DNA of 39,714 nt from Pseudomonadota bacterium (lineage in GTDB: Bacteria; Pseudomonadota; Gammaproteobacteria; Xanthomonadales; Rhodanobacteraceae): assembly GCA_021805685.1 (NCBI GenBank), contig JAJZET010000220.1, positions 1 to 39,714 of the forward strand, given 5' to 3'. How positions within the stretch are numbered: the first letter of the stretch is position 1; each line of letters opens with the position of its first letter. This document shows, one piece after another, positions 23,884-33,323 of this stretch. The notes below the pieces were generated by a model. It made no database searches. It was not told the origin of the DNA and saw only the letters and a program-made list of their open reading frames with translations. The translations under genes and the position numbers were made by a program.

Positions 23884-26205
23884 TCAGGGCTGCTCGCGCC
23901 AGTAGCGCGGATCGCGCAGGCGCCAGCGCGCCGTGACGCGCGCCGGGCCATCGACGGGGAAATCCAGCGCGATCGCGCCGTTGTCCGCGGTGTTCAGCAC
24001 CGGTACGTGTGCCGACGCATAGCGCGCCAGCACCACCGGCGCGGGGTGGCCGAAGCGGTTCCGCCAGCCGGCCGAGACGATGGCGAACGGCGGGGCCACC
24101 GCGCCGATGAAATCCGCGCCGGACGAGGTCTTGCTGCCGTGGTGCGGCACCAGCAACACCGGCGGCGGGCCATCGCCGAGCGCATCCGCCACCGCCGGCT
24201 CGACGCTCGAACTGATGTCGCCGGCCAGCAGGAACGCACCGTGCACGCCGTCGACCAGCAGCACGCAGGAGCGGTCGTTGCGCTTGCCGCCTCGATCCGC
24301 GCTCGGGCTCAGCACGCGGAAGCGCACGCCGTCCCATGTCCACGCCTGTCCCGCCAGGCAACGCTGCATTGGCACCGGCATGCGCTGCGGTTCGCCCGTA
24401 TAACGGCGCGCCGCCGGGAACGCCGCGGCCACCGCCGCGGCGCCGCCGGCATGGTCGTTGTCCGCGTGGCTCACCATCAGCACGTCGAGCCGCGCGATGC
24501 CAAGGGCATGGATCGACGGCAATACCACCGCCTCGCCCAGGTCGTACCCCGATGGATAGCGCGCCCCGGTGTCGTAAAGCAGCGCGTGCCCGCGAGTGCG
24601 CAGCAGCACCGACAACCCCTGCCCCACGTCCAGCACCCATGCCTGGAACGCGCCATCGGCCGGCCTTGGCAGCGGCGGCCACAGCAGGGGCAGGAACAGG
24701 ATGCAGCCAAGCGCGCGCAACGGCACGCCACGCGGCATGAACAGCCACAACGCCCCCAGCGTGGAGAGCAGCAGCGCCCACGGCTGCACCTCGGGCAGGT
24801 ACCAATGCGCACCCGGCCATGTCGCCATGCGCTCGAGCAACCACCATTGCGCATGCGCAAGCTTCGCCGCCAGCCACAGCACCGGCGTGGCACACGGCGG
24901 GCACAGGCCCAGCAGCACGGTGCCAAGCAGCGCGCAGGGCACGATGACGAAACTCACGAACGGTACCGCGACGAGATTGGACAGCGCGCCCACCAGCGAG
25001 GCTTCGCCGAAGAACCACAGCGTCAACGGCAGCAGCGACACCGTCATCAGCAATTGTCCCGCCGTGAGTTCGCGCAGGAAGGCACGCAGGCCGCGTTCGC
25101 GCGATTGCAGGCACAGCATCAACAAGGCCACGCCGGTGAACGACAGCCAGAAGCCGGCCGCCAGTACCGACAGTGGGTCGAACACGAGTATCGCGAGGAT
25201 CGCCAACGCCAACGAATGCGCGCCATGGCCGCCGCATCGCGCGCAGCGCGCCAGCCCGACCACCGCGATCATCAGCAGCGTACGCACCGTGGGCAGGCCG
25301 AAGCCGGCCAGCGCGCTATACATTCCCGCCAGCAGCAACGCGCCGGCAGCCTGTGCCTGCGCACGCGGCAGCCGCAGGGCCAGACCGGGCCACAGCAGGT
25401 ACAGGGCGCCGGCCAGCCACGCGCCGATCACCGCCACCACGCCTACGTGGAAGCCGGAAATCGCGATCAGGTGCGGAATACCGTTGGCCCGCGCCACCTC
25501 CCAGTCGTCCTGGCGCAGGCCGCGCGTGTCGCCCACCGAGAAGGCCTGCAGCAGTGCGGCATCGTGCGGATCGCCTACCCGCGCGGCGATGCCGCGCGAA
25601 ACCGCATCGCGCAGGCCATCCACGCACCCTACCGCGCGCGCCAGCCGCGCATCGGCGGCATCGGCCCGCACATAGCCGGTGGCCACGATGCGCCGCTGCA
25701 GGGCCATGCGCTCGCCATCCGTCGTGCCGGGGTCCAGCAGGCCGCGCGGCCGCTTCAGGCGCAGCCGCAGGCGCCAGCGCTCGCAGGGCGCGAGCGGCGG
25801 CGCATCGTCGTACCACGAGACCATCGTGCGCCCGCGCAGCGGCAAGGGCTTGCCGTCCAGCGAGGCTCCATCGACATCCAGCGCGAAACGCGTGGCGTCA
25901 TCGCGCAGCAGCGGCAGCTGCGCGATGCGCCCGGTCACCAGCACATCGCGCCCCTCCAGGTCGCGCGGCAGCCGCGCATCCATCGCGGCGGCGCCGCAAG
26001 CCATCGCCCACAACACGCCGGTACAACCACACAACGGCAACCGCCAGCGCGGCCAGCGCCAGAATGCGAGGGCGACGGGCAGCAGCAACAGCAACGACAA
26101 ACCACGTGGCGGCAATGCGGGAAGCCATTGCACGAGCAGCACGCCAAGCAGCAGGGCGGGCGCCGCCAGCGTCGCGGTGAACGGCTTGTCGAACGCCAGT
26201 CGCAT
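23884..26205 (-). CDS. comEC: DNA uptake channel ComEC/Rec2
   Basis: A 773-residue inner-membrane protein that takes single-stranded DNA into the cytoplasm in natural transformation. The order is as expected: N-terminal hydrophobic helices and a DUF4131-type OB-like region (to about 180), the Competence domain with about eight helices (about 190-480, with GIPHLIAISGFHVG), and a C-terminal metallo-beta-lactamase-like domain with SHADNDHAGGAA, LLAGDIS and VPHHGSKTSS, the likely nuclease part. It is 156 bases upstream of exbB on the same strand. The ATG at 26205 has only a weak G-rich ribosome site. Confidence 0.95.
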   Translation of the reverse strand: MRLAFDKPFTATLAAPALLLGVLLVQWLPALPPRGLSLLLLLPVALAFWRWPRWRLPLCGCTGVLWAMACGAAAMDARLPRDLEGRDVLVTGRIAQLPLLRDDATRFALDVDGASLDGKPLPLRGRTMVSWYDDAPPLAPCERWRLRLRLKRPRGLLDPGTTDGERMALQRRIVATGYVRADAADARLARAVGCVDGLRDAVSRGIAARVGDPHDAALLQAFSVGDTRGLRQDDWEVARANGIPHLIAISGFHVGVVAVIGAWLAGALYLLWPGLALRLPRAQAQAAGALLLAGMYSALAGFGLPTVRTLLMIAVVGLARCARCGGHGAHSLALAILAILVFDPLSVLAAGFWLSFTGVALLMLCLQSRERGLRAFLRELTAGQLLMTVSLLPLTLWFFGEASLVGALSNLVAVPFVSFVIVPCALLGTVLLGLCPPCATPVLWLAAKLAHAQWWLLERMATWPGAHWYLPEVQPWALLLSTLGALWLFMPRGVPLRALGCILFLPLLWPPLPRPADGAFQAWVLDVGQGLSVLLRTRGHALLYDTGARYPSGYDLGEAVVLPSIHALGIARLDVLMVSHADNDHAGGAAAVAAAFPAARRYTGEPQRMPVPMQRCLAGQAWTWDGVRFRVLSPSADRGGKRNDRSCVLLVDGVHGAFLLAGDISSSVEPAVADALGDGPPPVLLVPHHGSKTSSGADFIGAVAPPFAIVSAGWRNRFGHPAPVVLARYASAHVPVLNTADNGAIALDFPVDGPARVTARWRLRDPRYWREQP

Positions 26206-26606
26206 GCCCCGCCCGATGACGGATGGATCGTTCGAGACTAGTCCACCCGCGGCACGGAGTCGGACGAAAATCGTGTAGGGCTAACCCCATCGAAAACCCT
26301 GGGCATCGGGCATGAAGCCCCGGGCTCCCGCTGCGGAATGGCCCAACCATTCCGTCCAGAGCCGCTTCCAGGCCTCCAGCACGGCCTGCCCGTGGTCCCG
26401 GCCACGCTGTTCGCCACCGCCCTTGGCGATGGCGCGGGTCCGCCACGCCAACTGGTTCGGGCGCCGGCCGGCACCCGGCTGCGCGCTGTCCCTAGCGTGG
26501 TGCCCGGCAATCCCATCACGGGCATGTTCAACTGCGAAGACGAAAGGTTGGCGCGGTCACCCGCCCCTCGACCCGACTCTCTCACCCGAAGTGAGCAGGA
26601 GAAACC
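26206..26606. other. 401-bp gap between comEC and lolD with no recognised gene
   Basis: No known family, RNA or terminator was recognised. On the minus strand a frame of 91 codons stays open from 26556 to the TAG at 26281 (with AWRTRAIAKGGGEQ and VLEAWKRLWTEWLGH), but it lacks an ATG near its start; two other frames are also open, as is common at this GC content. It could be a decayed gene or a spacer. Confidence 0.4.
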
Positions 26607-27320
26607 TCAGGCGCGCACCTGCTCGCGCAGCACCCCTTCATGCAACACCAACGTGCGGTCCATCCGCGCCGCCAGCCGCATGTCGTGCGTGACCAGGATG
26701 AAACTGGTCCCCACCTCGCGGTTGAGTTCGAGCATCAGCTCGTAGACCTGCGCCGCATTGCCCTCGTCGAGGTTCCCGGTGGGTTCGTCGCCCAGCACGC
26801 AGGCCGGCTTGGTCACCAGCGCGCGAGCCACCGCACACCGCTGGCGCTCGCCCCCGGAAAGCTCGGCAGGCTTGTGATCCAGGCGCGCGCCCAGGCCCAC
26901 CCGTTCCAGCAGCGCCTTGGCCTGCATCTGCGCCTCCGCGATCGCGGTGCCGCGGATCAACAGCGGCATGCACACGTTCTCCAGCGCGGTGAACTCCGGC
27001 AGCAGGTGGTGGAACTGGTAGACGAAACCCAGCGAACGGTTGCGCACCCGGCCACGCTCGGCGTCGGACAGCTTCGAGAGTTGCCGTCCGTCCACCTCGA
27101 CCTCGCCGGCGCTGAGCGTATCCAGGCCGCCGAGGATGTGCAGCAGCGTGCTCTTGCCGGTGCCGGAGGCGCCGACGATGGCCATGGTCTCGCCGCGCTT
27201 CAGCTCGAAGCTGACGTCGACCAGCACCTCGGTGCGCAGGCCGCCTTCGGCATAGGTCTTGGCCACGCGGGTGGCACGCAGCACGGGCGTGTTCGAGGGC
27301 ATCGGATTCGTCTCACTCAT
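26607..27320 (-). CDS. lolD: Lipoprotein-releasing system ATP-binding protein LolD
   Basis: A 237-residue ABC ATPase that powers release of outer-membrane lipoproteins from the inner membrane to LolA. Walker A is GASGTGKST (about 49-57), the signature LSGGERQR (about 153-160) and Walker [13 protein letters not shown]. The family-specific [18 protein letters not shown] segment is present. Its ATG overlaps the lolC/E stop by eight bases. Confidence 0.95.
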   Translation of the reverse strand: MSETNPMPSNTPVLRATRVAKTYAEGGLRTEVLVDVSFELKRGETMAIVGASGTGKSTLLHILGGLDTLSAGEVEVDGRQLSKLSDAERGRVRNRSLGFVYQFHHLLPEFTALENVCMPLLIRGTAIAEAQMQAKALLERVGLGARLDHKPAELSGGERQRCAVARALVTKPACVLGDEPTGNLDEGNAAQVYELMLELNREVGTSFILVTHDMRLAARMDRTLVLHEGVLREQVRA

Positions 27321-28554
27321 AGCGCAGCGCCTGCGCCGGCTGCGTGCGCGAGGCGCGCCACGCGGGATACAGGGTGGCCAGCAGCGAGAACGCGAAGGTG
27401 ACCACCGCCACCCAACACACGTCGTGGAACTCCAGCCGGCTGGGCACTTCGCTGATGTAGTACACGTCGGGCGAGAGGAACTGCACGTGGAACACGTGCT
27501 CGATCCATTTGACGATGCCCGGCAGCCGCCACGACAGCAGCGACCCCAGGCTCACGCCGAAGCCGATGCCGATCAGGCCCACCAGCAGGCCCTGCACCAT
27601 GAACATGCCCATCACGCTGCGCGGCGTGGCACCCAGCGTGCGCAGGATGGCGATGTCGGCCTGCTTGTCGGTGACCAGCATCATCAGCATCGAGACCAGG
27701 TTGATCACTGCGACCAGGATGATCAGCGACAGGATGATGCCCATCACCTTCTTCTCCATCGAGAGCGCGGAGAACAGGTTGGAGTTGGTCTGCTCCCAGG
27801 TCTGCACCTGGTAGATCTGGCCCAGCCTGTCGGCCAGCTGGTGCGCCACCGGCCGGGCGTTGAGCAGGTCGTCCAGCTTCAGTCGGATACCGCTGGGGCC
27901 GGACAGGCTGTCAAGCTTCTCGGCATCCTGGATGTTGATCAGGGCCAAGCCGGAGTCGAACTGCTCCATGCCCATCGAGAACGTGCCCACCACGTGGAAG
28001 CCGCGCATGCGCGGCAGCCCGCCAAACGGGGTGGCGCGGAATTCGGGCACCACCATGGTCACCTGGTCGCCCACGCCCACGCCAAGCTGGGTGGCCAGGT
28101 CCTGGCCCAGCACGATGTTCCAGCTGCCGGGAGTCAACGCGTCCAGCTTGCCGTGCACCATGTGCTTGCCGATGTCGACCACCTTGGGTTCGAGACTGGG
28201 GACGATGCCGCGCACCAGCGCAGCCGCCGGGCCGCGCCCCTGCAGCAATGCCTGGATCTCCACGTAGGGCGCCGCGCCCTTCACGTGCGGATTGGCCTCG
28301 GCAATCTTCAACGCACGCGGCCAGTCCTCGATGCTCTGCCCGATGCCGGAGATGGTGGCATGCGATATCGCACCCAGGATGCGCGTCTTCATCTGGTAGT
28401 CGAAGCCGTTCATCACCGACATCACCGTGATCAGCGCGATCACGCTGACCGAGATGCAGACGATGGAGACCGCCGAGATGAAGGAGATGAACTGGTTGCG
28501 CCGCTTGGCGCGGGTGTAGCGCAGGCCGATGAATAGCTCGAGCGGTCGGAACAT
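27313..28554 (-). CDS. lolC: LolC/LolE-family lipoprotein-releasing permease
   Basis: A 413-residue inner-membrane protein with the MacB/FtsX topology: one N-terminal helix (about 22-45), a large periplasmic domain (about 50-265), and three C-terminal helices. The start [27 protein letters not shown] is the LolC/E hallmark, and [21 protein letters not shown] is the coupling region. Only one permease is linked to lolD here, so it may work as a homodimer (LolF-like) or have a partner elsewhere; the choice of the symbol lolC over lolE is arbitrary. Confidence 0.9.
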   Translation of the reverse strand: MFRPLELFIGLRYTRAKRRNQFISFISAVSIVCISVSVIALITVMSVMNGFDYQMKTRILGAISHATISGIGQSIEDWPRALKIAEANPHVKGAAPYVEIQALLQGRGPAAALVRGIVPSLEPKVVDIGKHMVHGKLDALTPGSWNIVLGQDLATQLGVGVGDQVTMVVPEFRATPFGGLPRMRGFHVVGTFSMGMEQFDSGLALINIQDAEKLDSLSGPSGIRLKLDDLLNARPVAHQLADRLGQIYQVQTWEQTNSNLFSALSMEKKVMGIILSLIILVAVINLVSMLMMLVTDKQADIAILRTLGATPRSVMGMFMVQGLLVGLIGIGFGVSLGSLLSWRLPGIVKWIEHVFHVQFLSPDVYYISEVPSRLEFHDVCWVAVVTFAFSLLATLYPAWRASRTQPAQALRYE

Positions 28555-28660
28555 GGACGGGTCGCTTTGGTGTCGTTGGGCGGCTCGCCCGGCTGGGCGG
28601 GCATTATCCGGCATTCGCTGGGACAGCGCTGGCGAGACAAAGTGCCGGCGCGGCCGGGGT

Positions 28661-29101
28661 TCAGATACGCGACGCGGCCTGGTCCGGCGGCGCCATGGCC
28701 AGCCGCATGCGCAGGCGGCGACGGATGTCCGCATCGCTGTTGTCGGGCGCCAGCAGCAATACCTGCTCGCCCGCCGCCGTGCGCAGGCGCAGCAGGATGG
28801 CAGCGCCCAGCACCCGGAACGAGGCGAGCATGGCGGGCGCGTCGCTGCCGTCGGCGAAGCGCAGGCTCCAGCCACCTTCCGCGCTCCAGCCCGCGGCGGC
28901 CACCGTGGTCCGCCGATGCCGATGCCGACGCACGGCACGCCACACCAGCCCCGCGACCAGCAGGGCGAGCAGCCACTTCAACCCGATCGACATGCCGGCC
29001 AGGGCGAGCGCCAGCACCGCCAATACCGCCAGCAGCCACAGCAGGCGCGGCAACCAGCCCGAGGGGCGGTACTCAAAGCCGATGGCGGGTGCGGATATCA
29101 T
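28661..29101 (-). CDS. ygfX: YgfX-like membrane protein
   Basis: A 146-residue protein with two membrane helices close together (about 22-42 and 44-60), then a soluble domain with AAGWSAEGGWSLRFADG and FRVLGAAILLRLRTAAG. This matches YgfX (CptA), which in enterobacteria is encoded with sdhE and reported to interact with cytoskeletal proteins and SdhE. The ATG at 29101 lies inside the end of sdhE, a 29-bp overlap, the same gene order as ygfY-ygfX of E. coli. Similarity is by layout and pattern rather than strong motifs. Confidence 0.72.
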   Translation of the reverse strand: MISAPAIGFEYRPSGWLPRLLWLLAVLAVLALALAGMSIGLKWLLALLVAGLVWRAVRRHRHRRTTVAAAGWSAEGGWSLRFADGSDAPAMLASFRVLGAAILLRLRTAAGEQVLLLAPDNSDADIRRRLRMRLAMAPPDQAASRI

Positions 29102-29321
29102 CGATGATCGCCTGCCAGTCCGCACGCGGGGCTTTGGCGTGCCCCATCACCCAGTCCCACAAATCGGGATCCTGCACGTCGAGCAGCTCGTCGAAGGCAC
29201 GCTGCTGCGATTCACCGGCCGACGGGAAGGCATCGTCGAGCCAGCCGCCGAACAGTGCGTCCAGCTCGCGGGTGCCGCGGCGGGTGCGCCAGCGGAGACG
29301 TTTGATGCGGGCAGCGTCCAT
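29073..29321 (-). CDS. sdhE: FAD assembly factor SdhE
   Basis: An 82-residue cytoplasmic protein that helps attach FAD covalently to SdhA. The essential RGxxE motif is present in RRGTREL (about residues 14-20), and the four-to-five-helix body includes LLDVQDPDLWDWVMG, typical of the family. The ATG at 29321 gives the normal length. It follows sdhB on the same strand after a repeat-containing gap of about 200 bases. Confidence 0.93.
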   Translation of the reverse strand: MDAARIKRLRWRTRRGTRELDALFGGWLDDAFPSAGESQQRAFDELLDVQDPDLWDWVMGHAKAPRADWQAIIDDIRTRHRL

Positions 29322-29355
29322 GGGATCAATGCGCGCGAAGTGCCGCACTCGCCTC

Positions 29356-29494
29356 CACTCCCCGCCGGGGAGAGGGTTGAGGTGAGGGGTCAATCTTACG
29401 TCGATCCATCATCGGAAGCTTTCCTCGATCAACTTTCCCGCGAGCCCTACCCCTCATCCGCCCTGCGGGCACCTTCTCCCCGGCAGGGAGAAGG
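29356..29494. repeat. Two REP-like palindromic elements
   Basis: Element A (29356-29390) holds CTCCCC-GCC-GGGGAG and the AGGGTTGAGGTGAGGGG tail; element B (about 29450-29494) holds CCTTCTCCC-CGGCA-GGGAGAAGG after CCCTCATCCGCCCTGCGGGC. They lie in opposite orientation about 60 bases apart. Such CTC-rich palindromes are common extragenic repeats in many proteobacterial genomes. They fill the sdhB-sdhE gap. Confidence 0.65.
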
Positions 29495-29501
29495 AAAACG
29501 G

Positions 29502-29525
29502 TGTCGCCGCTTCGCGGCGACGTTC
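29502..29525 (-). terminator. Hairpin after sdhB, possible attenuator
   Basis: Eight-base arms (GTCGCCGC and GCGGCGAC) close a GAA loop on the minus strand, just after the sdhB stop, followed by ACCGTTTT. The T run is not perfect, so it may only reduce read-through into sdhE. Confidence 0.45.
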
Positions 29526-29528
29526 TAT

Positions 29529-30308
29529 TTATACGCGGCGCTCCACCATCAGCTTCTTGATCTCCGCGATCGCCTTGGCCGGGTTGAGGCCCTTCGGGCA
29601 GGTGCGCGCGCAGTTCATGATGGTGTGGCAGCGGTAGAGCTTGAACGGATCCTCCAGGTCGTCCAGGCGCGCGCCGGTGTCCTCGTCGCGGCTGTCCACG
29701 ATCCAGCGGTAGGCCTGCAGCAGGATGGCCGGGCCGAGGTAACGGTCGCCGTTCCACCAGTAGCTCGGGCACGAGGTGGAGCAACAGGCGCACAGGATGC
29801 ACTCGTACAAGCCGTCGAGCTTCTTGCGGTCCTCCGGCGACTGCAGGCGCTCGCGGTCCGGCGCGGCGCTCTGCGTGCGCATCCACGGCTTGATCGAGGC
29901 GAACTGGGCGTAGAAGTGCGTGAGGTCGGGCACCAGGTCCTTAACCACCGGCATGTGCGGCAGCGGATAGATCTTGACGTCGCCCTTGGCCACGCTGTCC
30001 ACGGCGCAGATGCACGCGAGCGTGTTGGTGCCGTCGATGTTCATCGCGCACGAACCGCAGATGCCCTCGCGACACGAACGGCGCAACGTGAGCGTGGGGT
30101 CGATCTCGTTCTTGATCTTCAGCAGCGCGTCCAGGACCATCGGGCCGCACGCGGCCATGTCCACCTCGTAGGTGTCGATGCGCGGGTTCTGGCCGTCGTC
30201 CGGGTTCCAGCGGTAGATGCGGAAGGTGCGCGGTTTCTTCGCGTCCTTCGCCGGAAAGTGCTTGCCGGGCTGGATCTTGGAATTCTTGGGTAGCGTGAAC
30301 TCTGCCAC
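29529..30308 (-). CDS. sdhB: Succinate dehydrogenase iron-sulfur subunit SdhB
   Basis: A 259-residue subunit that passes electrons from FADH2 to the quinone site. The [2Fe-2S] ligands are in [10 protein letters not shown] plus a later Cys; the [4Fe-4S] and [3Fe-4S] ligands are in [12 protein letters not shown] and [11 protein letters not shown]. The GTG at 30308 ([11 protein letters not shown]) was chosen because it gives the family length and has GAGG upstream; an ATG at 30371 is in frame and would add 21 residues. It is the last of sdhCDAB, 85 bases after sdhA. Confidence 0.94.
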   Translation of the reverse strand: MAEFTLPKNSKIQPGKHFPAKDAKKPRTFRIYRWNPDDGQNPRIDTYEVDMAACGPMVLDALLKIKNEIDPTLTLRRSCREGICGSCAMNIDGTNTLACICAVDSVAKGDVKIYPLPHMPVVKDLVPDLTHFYAQFASIKPWMRTQSAAPDRERLQSPEDRKKLDGLYECILCACCSTSCPSYWWNGDRYLGPAILLQAYRWIVDSRDEDTGARLDDLEDPFKLYRCHTIMNCARTCPKGLNPAKAIAEIKKLMVERRV

Positions 30309-30393
30309 GATTGCCTCGACTGTGTTGGTGCGTTCATCCTTGAACGCGAAAGTCAAAAAGCGGCCATTCATGGCCGCACCTTTCAATTTTCAA

Positions 30394-32181
30394 TCAGTAA
30401 ACGCGCTTCTTCGGCGGCACCACCTCGACCTCGTCGGTCAGGGTGTACATGTGCACCGGGCGGAAGTCGAAGCTGGCCTTGCCATTCTCGTCCACCTTGA
30501 CCATGGTGTGCTTCTGCCAGTTGTGGTCGTCGCGATCGGGGAAGTCCTCGCGCGCGTGGGCGCCGCGGCTTTCCGTGCGCTGCGCGGCGGAATGCATGGT
30601 GCCGACCGCCTGATCGAGCAGGTTGGCCAGTTCCAGCGTTTCGATCAGGTCGGAGTTCCACACCAGCGAGCGGTCGCTGGTGCGCACGTGCTTGAACGAG
30701 GCGTGCACGGCGTCGATCTTGGCGCAGCCTTCATTCAACGTCTCGCCGGTGCGGAACACCGCGGCGTCGGACTGCATGGTGCGCTGCATGTCGAGGCGGA
30801 TCTTCGCGGTCGGCAGTTCGCCGTCGGCGTTGCGCAGGCCGTCGAAGCGGGCCAGCGCCTTGTCCAGCGCGCTGGCCGGCAGGTCCTTGTGCGCCGCACC
30901 CGGCTTGATCAGCTCGGCGCAACGGTGCGACACCGCGCGGCCGAACACCACCAGGTCGAGCAGCGAGTTGGAACCCAGCCGGTTGGCGCCGTGCACCGAC
31001 ACGCAGGCCGCCTCGCCGATGGCGAACAGGCCGGGCACCACGGCGTCGACGTCGTCACCCTTCTTCTGCACCACTTCGCCGTGGTAGTTGGTCGGGATGC
31101 CGCCCATGTTGTAGTGCACGGTGGGCAGGATCGGGATCGGCTCCTTGGTCACGTCCACGCCGGCGAAGATGCGCGCCGACTCGGCGATGCCCGGCAGGCG
31201 CTCGTGGATCACCTCGGGACCGAGGTGCATCAGGTTGAGGAAGGCGTGGTCCTTGTGCTCGCCCACGCCGCGGCCTTCGCGCACCTCGATGGTGATGGCG
31301 CGGCTGACCACGTCGCGCGAGGCCAGGTCCTTCGCGCTCGGCGCGTAGCGCTCCATGAAGCGCTCGCCCTCGGAATTGGTGAGGTAACCACCCTCGCCGC
31401 GCACGCCCTCGGTGATCAGGCAGCCGGCGCCGTAGATGCCGGTGGGGTGGAACTGCACGAACTCCAGGTCCTGCAGCGCCAGGCCCGCGCGCAGCACCAT
31501 GCCGCCGCCGTCGCCGGTGCAGGTGTGCGCCGAGGTGGCGCTGAAGTAGGCGCGGCCGTAGCCGCCGGTGGCCAGCACCACGGCCTGGCCGCGGAACAGG
31601 TGCAGCGTGCCCTCGTTCATGTCCAGCGCCAGCACGCCGCGGCAGACGCCCTCGTCGTCGAAGATCAGGTCGATCGCGAAGTATTCGATGAAAAAGGTGG
31701 CGTCATGCGCCAGCGCCTGCTGGTACAGGGTGTGCAGGATCGCGTGGCCGGTGCGGTCGGCGGCGGCACAGGTGCGCTGCGCGGTGCCCTTGCCGTAATG
31801 CGTGGTCATGCCGCCGAACGGGCGCTGGTAGATGCGGCCCTCATCGGTACGCGAGAACGGCACGCCGTAATGCTCCAGTTCGTAGATCGAGGGAATGGCC
31901 TCGCGGCACATGTACTCGATGGCGTCCTGGTCGCCCAGCCAGTCGGAGCCCTTGATGGTGTCGTAGAAGTGGAAGCGCCAGTCGTCCTCGCCCATGTTGC
32001 CGAGCGCGGCGGCGATGCCACCCTGCGCCGCCACGGTGTGCGAGCGGGTCGGGAACACCTTGGTGATGCACGCGGTCTTCAGGCCCTTCTCGGCCAGGCC
32101 GAAGGTAGCGCGCAGGCCCGCGCCACCGGCGCCGACCACGATCACATCGAACTTGTGCTGCTGGATCTTGTAGCTTTCCAC
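30394..32181 (-). CDS. sdhA: Succinate dehydrogenase flavoprotein subunit SdhA
   Basis: A 595-residue subunit that oxidises succinate to fumarate. The FAD-binding motif [11 protein letters not shown] is at about 16-26, the covalent FAD His in [10 protein letters not shown] (His-48), and the active-site segments [11 protein letters not shown] and [10 protein letters not shown] follow. The GTG at 32181 ([11 protein letters not shown]) gives the normal length and has GGGAG upstream; it lies four bases after the sdhD stop. A long frame on the opposite strand is a shadow. Confidence 0.96.
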   Translation of the reverse strand: MESYKIQQHKFDVIVVGAGGAGLRATFGLAEKGLKTACITKVFPTRSHTVAAQGGIAAALGNMGEDDWRFHFYDTIKGSDWLGDQDAIEYMCREAIPSIYELEHYGVPFSRTDEGRIYQRPFGGMTTHYGKGTAQRTCAAADRTGHAILHTLYQQALAHDATFFIEYFAIDLIFDDEGVCRGVLALDMNEGTLHLFRGQAVVLATGGYGRAYFSATSAHTCTGDGGGMVLRAGLALQDLEFVQFHPTGIYGAGCLITEGVRGEGGYLTNSEGERFMERYAPSAKDLASRDVVSRAITIEVREGRGVGEHKDHAFLNLMHLGPEVIHERLPGIAESARIFAGVDVTKEPIPILPTVHYNMGGIPTNYHGEVVQKKGDDVDAVVPGLFAIGEAACVSVHGANRLGSNSLLDLVVFGRAVSHRCAELIKPGAAHKDLPASALDKALARFDGLRNADGELPTAKIRLDMQRTMQSDAAVFRTGETLNEGCAKIDAVHASFKHVRTSDRSLVWNSDLIETLELANLLDQAVGTMHSAAQRTESRGAHAREDFPDRDDHNWQKHTMVKVDENGKASFDFRPVHMYTLTDEVEVVPPKKRVY

Positions 32182-32185
32182 GGTC

Positions 32186-32581
32186 TCACACTCCCAATGC
32201 GATGCGCAGCACGGCCAGCACGCCCGCGAGCGCACCGAGCACCGCGAGGAACTTGATCGCCACCAGCAGGACCACTTCCTTCCAGCGGGTGTGCACGTAG
32301 TCTTCGATCACCACCTGCAGGCCGAGCACGGCATGCCAGAACATGGTGACCACGAACAGGATCAGCAGCAGCGCGTTCCACGGCTTGGCCACAGCCGCCT
32401 TGGCCGTGGCGTAGTCGGCATGCAGCAGCGACAGCACGGTGAACACGAACCACAGGCCGAGCAGGACCAGCGCCGCCGCGGTGACGCGCTGCGTCCACCA
32501 GTGACCCACGCCGGATTGCGCGGAGCCGAAGCCGCGCGCCCGCTTCAACGGATGACGCAGGTCTTTCGCGTTCGTGCTCAT
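32186..32581 (-). CDS. sdhD: Succinate dehydrogenase membrane anchor SdhD
   Basis: A 131-residue membrane anchor with three helices (about 28-48, 70-90 and 100-125). The conserved HWWTQRVTA start of helix 1 and [15 protein letters not shown], with the haem/quinone-region His and Tyr, fit SdhD. Its ATG overlaps the sdhC stop as ATGA. Confidence 0.92.
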   Translation of the reverse strand: MSTNAKDLRHPLKRARGFGSAQSGVGHWWTQRVTAAALVLLGLWFVFTVLSLLHADYATAKAAVAKPWNALLLILFVVTMFWHAVLGLQVVIEDYVHTRWKEVVLLVAIKFLAVLGALAGVLAVLRIALGV

Positions 32582-32973
32582 GCGGCACCTCCGCTGGTCA
32601 GCACGCAGGCCCAGACGATGGCCACCAGCACCAGGCTGACGACCACCGACAGCCAGCTCGAGCGCACGAACTGCGGAATGGCGTAGCCGGCACCGGTGTC
32701 CTGCAGCAGGTGACGGATACCGTTGCACAGGTGGTAGAACAACGCCCAGCTCCAGCCGAACAGCAGGATCATGCCGGGCGCGCTGCCGATGCAGATCTTG
32801 AACTGGTCGAACACGGCTTCGCCTGCGGCCAGCGAGAGCAGCCCCCATACCACCAGCAGCGTGCCCACGGCCAACGCGATGCCGGTAGCGCGATGCAGGA
32901 TGGAACTCACCATCTGCACTTGCCACTTGTAGATCTGTAGATGCGGAGAGAGCGGTCGTCGCGTGTCTGCCAT
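32578..32973 (-). CDS. sdhC: Succinate dehydrogenase cytochrome b556 subunit SdhC
   Basis: A 131-residue subunit with three helices. The signatures RPLSPHLQIYKW and SILHRATGIAL (quinone-site Ser/Arg) and the haem-ligand region LFYHLCNGIRHLLQDTG are clear. The ATG at 32973 gives MADTRRPLSPHL. It is first of the four structural genes and follows a DUF1674 gene by 85 bases. Confidence 0.94.
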   Translation of the reverse strand: MADTRRPLSPHLQIYKWQVQMVSSILHRATGIALAVGTLLVVWGLLSLAAGEAVFDQFKICIGSAPGMILLFGWSWALFYHLCNGIRHLLQDTGAGYAIPQFVRSSWLSVVVSLVLVAIVWACVLTSGGAA

Positions 32974-33058
32974 GGCGGCTATCCTGAAGTGGAATCGCTG
33001 AAGCTGCCTGCCAAGCCGAATCGACCCCGCGCGACGACGCATGCCGCCGCGCGATGCA

Positions 33059-33226
33059 TCAGAAATCGATGCAGCGCCCGTTCTTTTCCCAGTCGCCGTA
33101 GCGGGTGGGATCGAGCGCCGGCCGCTCCGTCGCCGCCTTGTCCCCCGCGGGTCGCGCGGGCACGGCCACGGGTTCCGCCGGAGCGGAAACGGGACGGGAT
33201 TCGGTTGGGCGTGGAGTGTCGGACAT
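33059..33226 (-). CDS. DUF1674/SDHAF4-type small protein
   Basis: A 55-residue protein with a Pro/Ala-rich disordered first part and the conserved tail DPTRYGDWEKNGRCIDF, the hallmark of DUF1674. The eukaryotic relative SDHAF4 protects flavinated SDHA before complex assembly. Its place directly before sdhC supports the same job here. It is likely the first gene of the sdh transcript. The ATG at 33226 was chosen for length; a longer frame of 13 residues exists. No strong ribosome site is seen. Confidence 0.88.
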   Translation of the reverse strand: MSDTPRPTESRPVSAPAEPVAVPARPAGDKAATERPALDPTRYGDWEKNGRCIDF

Positions 33227-33247
33227 GGTCAAAAGCAAGCGGCGGGA

Positions 33248-33275
33248 GATTAATACTTGACGCATTGCCGCACAA
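33248..33275 (-). promoter_or_regulatory. Possible promoter of the sdh cluster
   Basis: On the minus strand TTGTGC (33270-33275) and a TATTAAT run (33249-33255) precede the DUF1674 gene; spacing is 14-16 bases depending on the register, so it is a weak candidate. Confidence 0.3.
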
Positions 33276-33323
33276 CCTCGACGACTTGCGATCCGCTGCT
33301 GCCGACCACACCTAACCTGGCCT

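Noticed and set aside
24007-26241. A 744-codon open frame antisense to comEC
   Set aside because: Gln/Arg/His-rich shadow of a clear comEC gene, no recognisable motif.
30217-32256. A 679-codon open frame antisense to sdhA and sdhB
   Set aside because: Shadow of strongly conserved genes; no family features.
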